DNA of 34,575 bases from contig JACRDA010000008.1 of NCBI GenBank assembly GCA_016212965.1, positions 1 through 34,575 of the forward strand, in the 5' to 3' direction. The position numbers and the translations under genes are program-made. The DNA is from Myxococcales bacterium. Its GTDB lineage: Bacteria > Myxococcota_A > Polyangia > Polyangiales > Polyangiaceae. Below are positions 25,159 through 32,771 of this stretch, piece after piece (positions within the stretch are counted from its first letter, which is position 1; each line of letters starts with the position of its first letter). The notes beneath the pieces were generated by a model that saw nothing but the letters and a program-made list of their open reading frames with translations, had not been told where the DNA came from and did not search any database.

Positions 25159-25409
25159 GGTCGCCCCGCCTCGGCCTGCTCGAGGCGGCGCTCGAGGCGG
25201 CGCAGCTTGCCCTCGAGCCGCTCGAGGTCGGCGCGCGTCCGGCGCAGGTCGTCCGCGGCCGCGAGGCCGAAGAGGTCGCCGAGGCGCCGCCCCAGCCCGA
25301 CCTCGCGCTCGCGCAGGCGGATCATGGCGCCGAACAGGCGCGGTGCGAGCTTGCCGAGCACGGCGGGGACGCCGGTCTCGCGGATGGCTTCGATGCTCCA
25401 GGTGGCCAT
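25155..25409 (-). CDS. Small coiled-coil protein coupled to the sulfatase
   Basis: An 84-aa protein, MATWSIEAIRETGVPAVLGK, with a hydrophobic middle and a C-terminal coiled coil of about 35 residues (Arg/Leu/Glu heptads around ADLERLEGKLRRLERRLEQ). Its stop overlaps the sulfatase start by 4 bp. No family is recognised. The coupling suggests it works with, or sets the dosage of, the sulfatase. Confidence 0.6.
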   Translation of the reverse strand: MATWSIEAIRETGVPAVLGKLAPRLFGAMIRLREREVGLGRRLGDLFGLAAADDLRRTRADLERLEGKLRRLERRLEQAEAGRP

Positions 25410-25478
25410 GGCTCCTCGTGCGGGCGGCGCGTGAGCGCGCCTTCGAGAGGTACCAAGCCCCGGGCGAGCGCGCGAGGG

Positions 25479-26207
25479 TCACGTGCGGGGCGCGAGGCTT
25501 GCCCGTAGACCGAGGCCGAGGACGAAGGCGGCGGCGACGACGCCCCAGAACACGAAGGGCGCGCCGCTCTGCCCGAAGCCGTTGTCGAGCTGCATGCCGA
25601 AGATGGTGGCGATGGCGGTCACCGGGAAGAACATCGCGGCCAGGAGGTTCAGCCGGTGGCTCGCCCGCGCGATGTCGGCGCCCTGGCGTGCCTGCTCCTC
25701 GGCGGCGTTGGCGAGCGCGAAGGCGAGGCCGTCCTCGGCGTGCTCGTGCACGAGCTCCGCCGCGCGCTGCACGTCGTCGGCCTTGTCGCGGAGCACGATG
25801 AGGTCGTGGTCCTTCGGGACGCCCTCGCGCGCGTCCTGCATCGCGCGCCACAGGTGGCGCGCCGTGCGCACGAGGGGCGTCGCCGCCTGCAGGACCGCGA
25901 AGTAGTCGGCGGCCGCGCGGGCCGTCGCGAGCCGCGCCTCGAGCTCGTCGACGGCGCGCGTGAAGCCGTCGAGGTGGCCGTACACGGCGCCGAGCCCCGC
26001 GGGCTTCACGGTCGCCTGCCAGCTGCCCTCGGGCGAGCGCCAGAAGAGGCGGTGCTTGCGCTCGGGCACGCCGGGCTCGGGTGGCTCGTGCAGGACGAGG
26101 AGCAGGTGGCCGTCGGCGACCATGGTTCGCTGACGCCCGCCCTGACTGCCCAGACGCTCGCGGAAAACCTGAGGTACGGCCCATGAGTGCGGCAGGAGCT
26201 TCGCCAT
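25479..26207 (-). CDS. CorA-like membrane protein (GMQ variant)
   Basis: A 242-aa protein resembling the C-terminal half of CorA Mg/Co transporters. A long helical region (about 75-185) leads to two membrane helices at about 186-204 and 217-235. Between them sits FGMQLDNGF where CorA has the invariant GMN selectivity motif. The N-terminal soluble domain (1-70) is short compared with standard CorA (about 315 aa). Loss of GMN-Asn, if real, may mean altered ion selectivity or a non-transporting relative such as ZntB-like proteins, which also vary here. The protein should be in the inner membrane. It is the first gene of the minus-strand run and lies 69 bp from the small coiled-coil gene. Confidence 0.7.
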   Translation of the reverse strand: MAKLLPHSWAVPQVFRERLGSQGGRQRTMVADGHLLLVLHEPPEPGVPERKHRLFWRSPEGSWQATVKPAGLGAVYGHLDGFTRAVDELEARLATARAAADYFAVLQAATPLVRTARHLWRAMQDAREGVPKDHDLIVLRDKADDVQRAAELVHEHAEDGLAFALANAAEEQARQGADIARASHRLNLLAAMFFPVTAIATIFGMQLDNGFGQSGAPFVFWGVVAAAFVLGLGLRASLAPRT

Positions 26208-26265
26208 GCGGCGATCCCACTGTCGCCTGCGCGGGCCGTCAAGGTCGGTCGGGCGCGTGGGCGCG

Positions 26266-26736
26266 TCACGCGGTCGCGAGGAACGGGTGCCGGTCGCTGC
26301 GCACGGCGCGCCGCGGGCCGATGCGCGGCACCACGCCGAGTGCCTCGAGCTCGGCGCGCGCCGCGCTCACGCAGGGCTCCGCGTGGGGCGTGTGGTGGCC
26401 GAGGACGTGCGCGTGCCGGTACAGGCCGACGCGCAGCCGCGCCTCGACCAGGGCGTCGCGCTCGAGCACCGTCGCGATGGGGCCCGGGTTGCACACGACG
26501 GCAGGGCACGGCTCCGACGGCAGGTGCGCCGCGAGATCGCACAGGACATCGCCGAGGCGCGCACCGGCGCTCGCCGTGCCGTACCAGGCGCAAAGCACCG
26601 GCCGAGCCAGGGCGCTCAGCTCGATCTCGTAGCCCACGGCCTCGAAGCCCGCGGACGCGTCGAGCTCTTCGGCCACGAAGACCTCGTAACGGACGCCGTA
26701 GGCGTGTGCAATCGCTCGGATCCTGCGCGCGTCCAT
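26266..26736 (-). CDS. Hypothetical protein (156 aa)
   Basis: The start at 26736 (MDARRIRAIAHAYGVRYEVF) is preferred over an in-frame ATG at 26904 because an AAGGAGGGC ribosome site precedes it and the upstream extension is Arg/Gly noise. No signal peptide or membrane helix is seen. The protein has several His and Cys (for example VLGHHTPHAEPC near the C-terminus) that could bind a metal. Family unknown. It is divergent from the sigma-54-promoted outer-membrane gene, with 251 bp between starts. Confidence 0.6.
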   Translation of the reverse strand: MDARRIRAIAHAYGVRYEVFVAEELDASAGFEAVGYEIELSALARPVLCAWYGTASAGARLGDVLCDLAAHLPSEPCPAVVCNPGPIATVLERDALVEARLRVGLYRHAHVLGHHTPHAEPCVSAARAELEALGVVPRIGPRRAVRSDRHPFLATA

Positions 26737-26847
26737 CCCGTGCCCTCCTTCCCTGGCCCGGGTCAACGCACGCCCCTCTGCGAACATTCCGCCCGGCAGG
26801 CCCGCCGGAGGTGGGCAGCGACCCCACGCCCCCGGGCGGGTAGCGCC

Positions 26848-26862
26848 CTTCGCGCTGCGAAG
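26848..26862. promoter_or_regulatory. Palindrome, candidate activator site
   Basis: CTTCGC (26848-26853) and GCGAAG (26857-26862) are perfect arms around GCT. The centre is about 131 bp upstream of the predicted sigma-54 start point, a normal distance for an NtrC-type enhancer site. Confidence 0.45.
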
Positions 26863-26890
26863 CGTGCGGCCGGACGCACCTCGGCTGCGC

Positions 26891-26913
26891 CCCGAGCCCG
26901 GCACACGCTCGGG
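26891..26913. promoter_or_regulatory. Second inverted repeat upstream of sigma-54 promoter
   Basis: CCCGAGC (26891-26897) and GCTCGGG (26907-26913) are perfect 7-bp arms around 9 nt, centred about 84 bp before the predicted start point. The sequence differs from the 26848 palindrome. It is a weaker candidate because GC-rich DNA forms such pairs easily. Confidence 0.3.
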
Positions 26914-26959
26914 CGCGGATTCCGCTCGGCCACCGCGTCGAAGACCCCGGCACGGCGCG

Positions 26960-26974
26960 TGGCACGCGGGTTGC
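26960..26974 (+). promoter_or_regulatory. Sigma-54 (-24/-12) promoter
   Basis: TGGCAC (26960-26965), 5 nt, TTGC (26971-26974): an exact match to the sigma-54 consensus, with the conserved GG and GC 10 bp apart. The predicted start point is about 26986, two bases before ATG 26988, so the mRNA would be essentially leaderless. An NtrC-type activator is encoded about 2.9 kb downstream. Confidence 0.7.
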
Positions 26975-26987
26975 GCAGACCGTCACC

Positions 26988-28211
26988 ATGGGACGGAGCT
27001 CGTTCGCAGGAGTCGTCGTCGCACTCTCGCTCGCCCTCGCCGCGCCCGCGGCCCGCGCCCCGGACGCGCCGAAGGCCGACGGGGGCGCGCCACCTCCGAA
27101 GGCGCCGCCCGCACCGCCGCCCGCTCGCCCACCCGTGCGCGCCGCACCGGAGACGCCGCCCGCGCGCGCCGAGCCGGAGCCGCCGCGCACCGACGAAGGC
27201 GCGCCCGACGGCGCCACCGAGGTGCTCGTGCTCGAGCGCGTCGGCCCCGCACTCCGCGCCTGCGACGCCGGGGCGCTCGGGCACGAGCTCGCGGGCGCGT
27301 CGTCGCTCGAGCGCATCGCCGCGTACGAGGCCTTCGTGCGCGCGTGCCCGAAGAGCCCGGCGAGCCCGGCGCTCTACGAGGAGGCGGCGCTCTTGCGCGA
27401 GCTCGTCGTGCGGCAGCTCGAGGTCGTCGGCGACCCGCCCCCGCCGCCCGAGGGCGCCGTCGCGGAGCTGCCGTTCGATCTCCGGACGACGCGGACACCC
27501 CAGGCCCGCCCGGCACCGACGCCGGCACGCCCCGCGGGGCGCGCGACCTCGAGCTCCGGCGAGCCGGGCCCGTACGTCCACGCGCTCGACCGCGGCGAGT
27601 CGCCACCGAGCTACGCGGGGCACGACTACGTCTCGAGCGAGCAGAGCCACGAGGGCTTCGTGTTCCGGGTGGCGAGCGGCGCGAGCTACCTCTTCGGCAA
27701 CCTGAGCGCGCGCGCCTCGACCTGCGCCGAGTGCAGCGAGGTCGAGAGCCTCATCGGCACCCTGCGCGGGGCCCTGCTCGACACCGAGGTCGTCCTCGGG
27801 GGCACCTTGAGCCCGGGCGTCGTGATGGGCCTGCGCGGCACCGTGTCCGTGCCGCCGAGGCCGAGCTTCGAGCCGAGCCCCGAGGGGGGCGAGGGCCTCG
27901 CGCCGGCGCCGTTCGTGCTCGGCACGGTGGGGCTCGTGTTCGACTGGTACCCGGATCCGGGCGGCGGCTTCCACATGCTGTTCGCGCCCGGCGCGGCCTT
28001 CGCGCGCATCCGCGACGAGGAGCGGCGCATGCCGAGCGAGCTCCTGCGCGGCATGGTCGTCGCGACCGGCCTCGGCTGGGAGGGCTGGGTGAGCGAGTGC
28101 TGGTCCTTCGGCCTCGAGGCCACGGGCGAGCTCGGCTACCTCGTGACCGAGACCTCGGCCTCGTTCGGGTACTTCGCGCCCGGGGCGCGGATGACGCTGA
28201 CCTACGACTGA
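26988..28211 (+). CDS. Exported, probable outer-membrane beta-barrel protein with Pro-rich N-terminus
   Basis: A 407-aa protein with a Sec signal (MGRSSFAGVVVALSLALAAPAARA), then a Pro/Ala-rich segment to about residue 75. A helical part follows (about 80-145, with ACPKSPASPALYEEAALL, reminiscent of a TPR-like element). The last 190 residues alternate hydrophobic and polar positions (FVFRVASGASYLFG, VLGTVGLVFDWYPDP, ATGELGYLVTETSASFGYF, GARMTLTYD) and end in a short aromatic strand, as in outer-membrane barrels. No SD precedes the ATG, in keeping with the leaderless transcript predicted from the sigma-54 promoter. Its 3' end overlaps that of the convergent histidine kinase gene by 10 bp. Confidence 0.72.
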   Translation: MGRSSFAGVVVALSLALAAPAARAPDAPKADGGAPPPKAPPAPPPARPPVRAAPETPPARAEPEPPRTDEGAPDGATEVLVLERVGPALRACDAGALGHELAGASSLERIAAYEAFVRACPKSPASPALYEEAALLRELVVRQLEVVGDPPPPPEGAVAELPFDLRTTRTPQARPAPTPARPAGRATSSSGEPGPYVHALDRGESPPSYAGHDYVSSEQSHEGFVFRVASGASYLFGNLSARASTCAECSEVESLIGTLRGALLDTEVVLGGTLSPGVVMGLRGTVSVPPRPSFEPSPEGGEGLAPAPFVLGTVGLVFDWYPDPGGGFHMLFAPGAAFARIRDEERRMPSELLRGMVVATGLGWEGWVSECWSFGLEATGELGYLVTETSASFGYFAPGARMTLTYD

Positions 28212-29755
28212 GCCGCCGGGAGCGCGCCCGCGCCCGACGCCGCGGGCAGCCACACCCGGAAGGTGGTGCCCCCTTCGCCGGACTCGAGCGCGATCTCGCC
28301 CCGGTGGGCGTCCACGACGCGTCGCACGAAGCCGAGCCCGAGCCCGGAGCCCTGCGCCTTCGTCGTGAAGAAGTCGTCGAAGACGCGCTCGCGCACGCGC
28401 GCCGGCATGCCGCCGCCGTCGTCCTTCACCTCGAGGAGCAGCCGTGCGCCGTCCTGCGCCACGCGCACGTGCACCCGGCCGCGATCGGGGGCCGCGCCCT
28501 CGCGGTGCTTCTCGGCGCCGGCCGCCTCGAGGGCGTTGCGCACCAGGTTCTCGGCCGCCGCGGCGACGAGGTCGGGGTCGGCGCGACAGGCCGGCAGGTC
28601 CGGCTCGCACTCGAAGTCGAGCGCGACGTCGCCGTCGTAGCGCGAGGTCTCGACCACGTCGCGCACCACGTCCTCGAGGCGCACCTCCGAGAGCACGGGC
28701 TCCACGCGCCCGAGCCGCCGGTACTTGTCGATGACGGCCGTGAGCCGGTCGATCTGCCCGCGCATGAGCGCCAGCCGCGGCAGCTCGGCGTCGATGCTGC
28801 GCCCCTCGGCGCGCTCGATCTCGAGGTACTGCACCATGGCGCGGAGAGCCGCGAGCGGGTTCTTGAGATCGTGCGCCATCTGGGCCGCGAGCCGCCCGAG
28901 GAACACGAGCCGCTCGCGCTCGGCGCGGCTGTGGGCGTGCAGGCTCGAGAGCGCGCGCGCACCGAGCAGCACGACCGCCGTGACAGCCGAGGTCGCGACG
29001 ACGAGCGCGCCGGTGCTCGCGGCGAGCGCCCGGTACACGATCACGTAGCCGAGGACCGCGAGCGCCCCCAGCGCGAGCGAGCCCAACCCGAGGCCGAGCC
29101 CGAGCCGCTGCTCGAGAAGCTCGAAGCGGAGCGCCGCCAGCACCATGAGCCCCGCCGCCACGAGCGAGGCCACGCCCCCGAGGCGCGGCAGGGCGAGCTC
29201 GGCCTCCTGCGCGAACTCGGACAGGCTCCCGACGACCGCGACGGCGAGCGCCGCGGCGACGGTGTAGCCGCGCCGGCGCTCGTCCCGGCCCGAGCGACGC
29301 AGGTGCAGGGCGAGCCGCGCGAAGGCGAAGGCCATGGCGGGCACCTCGAGCGCGACCTGGAGCGCCGTCGACAGCGGCGACTCGGCGAAGGCCTGCGCCT
29401 CCGGCAGGACGAAGCCCGCGCCGCACGCGAGGCCGAGCGCCCCGAACGCGAGGTAGCTCGCGCGACAGACCCAGCGGAAGCGGCGCCGCTCGCCGATGAA
29501 GGCGAGCACGAAGTCGAGCGCCACCGCCGTCGACAGCGGCGCGACGGCGAGATCGAGCAGGTGCCAGGTGGCGGCGCCGGTGACCCGGTAGGCGAGAAAG
29601 CCGAAGTTCCAGCCGAACATGACGGCGCAGAGCGCGCCGAGACGCAGGGCGAGCGCGCTCTGCGCGGCGCGCGACAGGCAGAGCACGGCGAGCGCCGCCT
29701 GTCCGACACAGGCGCAGAGGGTCAGCCACTCGCTGAGACCGAGGTCGCTCAACAT
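28202..29755 (-). CDS. Multi-helix membrane sensor histidine kinase
   Basis: A 517-aa kinase from MLSDLGLSEW. A longer start at 29827 is possible but would overlap the divergent regulator's start and adds non-hydrophobic sequence. Residues 1-270 hold about eight hydrophobic helices with no large external loop, suggesting it senses something in or at the membrane. The H-box is AAQMAHDLKNPLAALRAM with His295. The N-box AENLVRNALEAAG (401-413), G1 KDDGGGM (444-450), FDDFFTTK, and G2 GSGLGLGF (469-476) are intact, so it should be active. The kinase core is of the NtrB/AtoS/ZraS type. The partner is almost certainly the divergent NtrC-type regulator, 70 bp away. Confidence 0.9.
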   Translation of the reverse strand: MLSDLGLSEWLTLCACVGQAALAVLCLSRAAQSALALRLGALCAVMFGWNFGFLAYRVTGAATWHLLDLAVAPLSTAVALDFVLAFIGERRRFRWVCRASYLAFGALGLACGAGFVLPEAQAFAESPLSTALQVALEVPAMAFAFARLALHLRRSGRDERRRGYTVAAALAVAVVGSLSEFAQEAELALPRLGGVASLVAAGLMVLAALRFELLEQRLGLGLGLGSLALGALAVLGYVIVYRALAASTGALVVATSAVTAVVLLGARALSSLHAHSRAERERLVFLGRLAAQMAHDLKNPLAALRAMVQYLEIERAEGRSIDAELPRLALMRGQIDRLTAVIDKYRRLGRVEPVLSEVRLEDVVRDVVETSRYDGDVALDFECEPDLPACRADPDLVAAAAENLVRNALEAAGAEKHREGAAPDRGRVHVRVAQDGARLLLEVKDDGGGMPARVRERVFDDFFTTKAQGSGLGLGFVRRVVDAHRGEIALESGEGGTTFRVWLPAASGAGALPAAQS

Positions 29756-29781
29756 CCGCGCCACCTCGCAGGCGTCCTGCA

Positions 29782-29796
29782 CCGGCAGGGTGCCGG
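29782..29796. promoter_or_regulatory. Palindrome between kinase and regulator genes
   Basis: CCGGCA (29782-29787) and TGCCGG (29791-29796) are perfect arms around GGG, midway in the 70-bp divergent gap. It could be an operator for autoregulation. No -24/-12 site is seen here. Confidence 0.35.
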
Positions 29797-29825
29797 ACGC
29801 GCGCCGCCCATGGTAGTCGGGAACC

Positions 29826-31292
29826 ATGGCGGACGTGGTAGTAGTCGACGACGACGCCGCGGTGGGGACGGGCCTGTCGGATCTGCTCCGGCAGGCTGGC
29901 TTCGATACCCGCTACCTCTCCTCGGCCGCGCAGGCCCTCGAGCTGCTCGCGACGAGCCCGGTCGAGGTGGTGGTGACCGACCTGCGCATGCCCGGCATGG
30001 ACGGGATGCAGCTGCTCGAGCGCGTGAAGGCGCGCGCGCCCGAGATCGCGGTCGTCATGATCACCGCCTTCGGCTCGGTGCCGCTCGCCGTGAAGGCCAT
30101 GCAGGCCGGCGCGTGCGACTTCATCCTCAAGCCCTTCGAGCGCGAGGAGGTCGTGCGCGCGGTCGGCAAGGCGCTCGCCGTGGCGCGCCACGCGTCGTCG
30201 CGCCCGAGCGTGCCCGCGAGCGCGCTGCCCGCCGCCGATCTCGTGCGGACGAGCCCGGGCCTGCGCGAGGTGGCCGCGCTCGTGACCCGCGCCGCGGCGA
30301 GCACCGCCACGGTGCTGCTGCTCGGCGAGACCGGCACCGGCAAGGGACTCGTCGCCCGGGCCATCCACGAGAGCGGGCCGCGCGCGCGCGAGCCCTTCGT
30401 GACCGTGCACTGCGGCGCCCTGCCCGAGGCGCTGCTCGAGAGCGAGCTCGTCGGCTACGAGAAGGGCGCCTTCACCGGCGCCGGGGCACGGAAGCCGGGG
30501 CGGGTCGAGCTCGCGGGCGCCGGCACGCTCTTTCTCGACGAGATCGGGGACGTCTCGACGGTCGTGCAGGTCAAGCTCCTGCGCCTCTTGCAGGAGCGTA
30601 GCTACGAGCCGCTCGGCGCGACGCGCAGCCACAAGGCCGAGGCGCGCTTCGTCACGGCGACCCACCGGGACCTCGAGGCCCTCGTCGCGCGCGGCGCCTT
30701 GCGCGAGGACCTCTACTACCGGCTCAACGTCCTGCCGATCCGCCTGCCGTCCTTGCGCGAGCGCCGCGGCGACATCGCGAGCCTCGCCGGCGCGTTCTGC
30801 GAGCGCCTGGCCGACGCGAACGGCAAGCCCGGCACGCGCCTCGACGCAGCGGCGCTCGCCCTGCTCGAGGCGCAGCCCTGGCCCGGCAACGTGCGGCAGC
30901 TCGAAAACCTCGTCGAGCGGCTGGTCGTGTTCGCCGACACGCCGGTCATCGGCGTCGCCGAGGTGCAGGCAGCGCTCCGCACGACCCTGCGCAGCACCGG
31001 CCCGAACGACGACGCGCGCGCGCCCGCGAGCGACCCGAGTGGGGGCCCGCGCGAGGTGGAGCCCGCCGTCCCGTCCGCGAGCCCCGCGCGTACCATGCCC
31101 GCGGCGCCCGCAGCGCCGCCCGCCCCCGTGGCCGGCGATCTGCCCCTCGAGCAGAGCCGGCAGGCCGCCGAGCGCGAGGCGATCCACAAGGCCCTCGAGC
31201 GCGCGCGCGGCAACCGCACCCAGGCCGCGCGCATGCTCGGGGTCAGCCGCCGGACGCTCTACAACAAGCTCGCCGAGTACCAGATCGGCTGA
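29826..31292 (+). CDS. NtrC-family sigma-54-dependent response regulator
   Basis: A 488-aa activator. The receiver domain (1-118) has the acidic pocket DDD at 8-10, phosphoacceptor Asp52 in VTDLRMPGMDG, and Lys102 in LKPFE. The AAA+ domain (about 138-370) has Walker A GETGTGKG (167-174), the sigma-54 contact loop GAFTGA (214-219), Walker B GTLFLDEIGD (about 233-242), and ALREDLYYRLNVLPIRLPSLRERR. An Ala/Pro-rich linker leads to a Fis-type HTH at the end (RARGNRTQAARMLGVSRRTLYNKLAEY). All parts needed to activate sigma-54 RNA polymerase are present. It is divergent from the histidine kinase, and the only clear sigma-54 promoter in the window lies before the nearby outer-membrane gene, its likely target. 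Confidence 0.95.
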   Translation: MADVVVVDDDAAVGTGLSDLLRQAGFDTRYLSSAAQALELLATSPVEVVVTDLRMPGMDGMQLLERVKARAPEIAVVMITAFGSVPLAVKAMQAGACDFILKPFEREEVVRAVGKALAVARHASSRPSVPASALPAADLVRTSPGLREVAALVTRAAASTATVLLLGETGTGKGLVARAIHESGPRAREPFVTVHCGALPEALLESELVGYEKGAFTGAGARKPGRVELAGAGTLFLDEIGDVSTVVQVKLLRLLQERSYEPLGATRSHKAEARFVTATHRDLEALVARGALREDLYYRLNVLPIRLPSLRERRGDIASLAGAFCERLADANGKPGTRLDAAALALLEAQPWPGNVRQLENLVERLVVFADTPVIGVAEVQAALRTTLRSTGPNDDARAPASDPSGGPREVEPAVPSASPARTMPAAPAAPPAPVAGDLPLEQSRQAAEREAIHKALERARGNRTQAARMLGVSRRTLYNKLAEYQIG

Positions 31293-31344
31293 GACGAGGT
31301 TTGGAGACGAGCCCGAGCGAGCCCTGGACCCTTGGCCTCTCAGT

Positions 31345-31360
31345 ACGCGGCATCCCGCGT
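31345..31360. terminator. Hairpin between convergent genes
   Basis: ACGCGG (31345-31350) and CCGCGT (31355-31360) form a 6-bp stem with a 4-nt loop between the regulator stop and the EGF-like gene's stop. No T-run follows. It is a weak candidate terminator. Confidence 0.3.
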
Positions 31361-32400
31361 CACGGCGGCGAGTAGCTGCCCTCGACGTCGAGCACGATGT
31401 GCATCCCGGGGTAGCCGATGGCCGCCGAGGTCGTGGGCTCGGTGAAGCCGCAGGTCGGGGCGCGGAGGTAGCTCGGGCCGGTCTCGGCGGCCGTGTTCGA
31501 GCCGATGAAGAACAGGTGGCCGAGGAACTCGGCGTCGGGCGTGTTGAGCTCGACGACGAGCTGCGTGCCCGCTGGCGCCGTGCCGCTCACCGGGAAGGAC
31601 ACGACGGTGGCCGCGGCGTCGAAGATGGTGATGGGTGCGGTCGTGAGGGTCGTGAAGTTGCTCGTCTGCATGGCGCCGTTCAGGCGGTGCAGGCGCACCG
31701 TGGCCGGCTGGCTGCCCGCCCCGCCGGTCGCCTGCTCGATGCCGATCGACACGCTCGAGACCGCGAAGTCGCCGTCGATGCCGAAGGCGGCGAGGTCGTA
31801 GACCCGGTAGTAGCTGTTGTCGGCGTTCTCGAGGCCGCTGTAGTTGCAGGCCACCGAGTTGGCCGCGACGATGGCGCTGCTCGACGAGTGCGAGAGCACG
31901 CAGCTGCAGACGGGCGGCGCGCCGGGCGTGTCGGCGCAGGTGCAGCCCGCCGCGCAGCCGCCGTTCGCCACCGTGCACTCGTCGGCCGCGACGCAGGTGC
32001 CGTTCTGCTCCTCGTAGCCGAGGTTGCAGTTGCAGCCGTAGGTGCCGGGCTCGTTGACGCAGGTGCCGGGCCCGCACGGAGCGCTCGCGCACTCGTCGAC
32101 GTCGGTGCAGGTCGTGCCGTTGCCCGTGTAGCCCGGGTCGCAGGTGCAGGCGGGGCCGTTCGGGCCGGCCGCGCAGCTCGCGTGCGGGTCGCAGACGAGC
32201 TCGCCGCACGTCACGGGGCCCCCGCCCCCGCCGCCGTTCGACGACCCTCCGGGACCGCCGCCTCCCGTCCCGGCGGCACCGCTGCCGCCGGTGCCGCCCG
32301 TGGCACCCTTGGCACAAGCCCCGAGCGCCGCGGCAAGGCACACGGACACGAGCGACAGCGCCGCGTGACGGATGCGAGATCGGGAACGAGCCCCCACCAT
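31360..32400 (-). CDS. EGF-like domain lipoprotein
   Basis: A 346-aa protein with a basic N-terminus and a lipoprotein signal ending at Cys29 (ALGAC), then a Gly/Ser/Asn-rich linker to about residue 62. Residues 64-170 carry three or four EGF-like repeats: CTCDPGYTGNGTTC, then DVDECASAPCGPGTC, matching the calcium-binding EGF consensus with its leading Asp-x-Asp-Glu, then CNCNLGYEEQNGTC, and a further Cys-rich block. The C-terminal 170 residues are beta-rich and Cys-poor (VSSVSIGIEQATGG, ATVRLHRLNG, LVVELNTPDAEFLGHLFFIG), resembling a galactose-binding-like or jelly-roll fold. It is likely surface-exposed and involved in binding; the ligand is unknown. Confidence 0.85.
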   Translation of the reverse strand: MVGARSRSRIRHAALSLVSVCLAAALGACAKGATGGTGGSGAAGTGGGGPGGSSNGGGGGGPVTCGELVCDPHASCAAGPNGPACTCDPGYTGNGTTCTDVDECASAPCGPGTCVNEPGTYGCNCNLGYEEQNGTCVAADECTVANGGCAAGCTCADTPGAPPVCSCVLSHSSSSAIVAANSVACNYSGLENADNSYYRVYDLAAFGIDGDFAVSSVSIGIEQATGGAGSQPATVRLHRLNGAMQTSNFTTLTTAPITIFDAAATVVSFPVSGTAPAGTQLVVELNTPDAEFLGHLFFIGSNTAAETGPSYLRAPTCGFTEPTTSAAIGYPGMHIVLDVEGSYSPP

Positions 32401-32478
32401 GACGTCAGACTACGCGGAGTCGGGTGTCCGGGTCGAGTCGCAGGCGCGGGCGGGAGCCCGCAGCCTGAACGCTGCCGG

Positions 32479-32642
32479 CTCCGTGCAGCCCTCCGTGATT
32501 CCGTGTCTCCTCGGTAACCCGCATCCAAGTACCCAGAAAGAGACAACCACTGAGACACGGAGACACGGAGAGCTGCACGGAGTCGGCGAAGTTCAGGGGC
32601 CCCTCCGTGTCACGCTCCGTGCTTCCGTGTCTCCGTGGTTCC
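32479..32642. repeat. Three-copy CTCCGTG-type repeat, with copies in opposite orientations
   Basis: In this 371-bp gene-free gap, about 39-nt units built from CTCCGTG and CCGTGTCTCC words occur at 32479-32517 (+), 32545-32583 (reverse complement) and 32603-32642 (+). Copies 1 and 2 face each other with a 27-nt loop and could form a long hairpin; copies 2 and 3 could form an alternative one. The remaining bases of the gap (32401-32478 and 32643-32771) show nothing I can support. Confidence 0.85.
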
Positions 32643-32771
32643 GCTCGCTCGCTTCCGGGCGGATCGAGTCACTGCCTTGGCAAACCGGGCGGCTCGGCGC
32701 CCGCGCCGAGCTCCGTGGTCGCGTCGGTCTCTTGCGGGGGGCCAGGGCGTGCTCGGCCGCGACGGCCGAGG

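Noticed and set aside
20863..25434. A 1523-residue open frame on the plus strand
   Set aside because: It is antisense to five genes with clear domains (kinase, sulfatase and others), is Arg/Ala/Gly/Val-rich, and has no domain. High GC removes stops from this frame.
26763..31187. A 1474-residue open frame on the minus strand, and a 1245-residue one on the plus strand
   Set aside because: They cross the histidine kinase, response regulator and barrel genes out of frame and contain only low-complexity Arg/Ala sequence.
32301..32320. Second sigma-54 promoter at a TGGCAC in the EGF-like gene's linker codons
   Set aside because: No TTGC follows at the required spacing and the site lies inside coding sequence.
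32479..32642. CRISPR array
   Set aside because: The units alternate in orientation, have imperfect identity and no regular unique spacers, and no cas genes are present.
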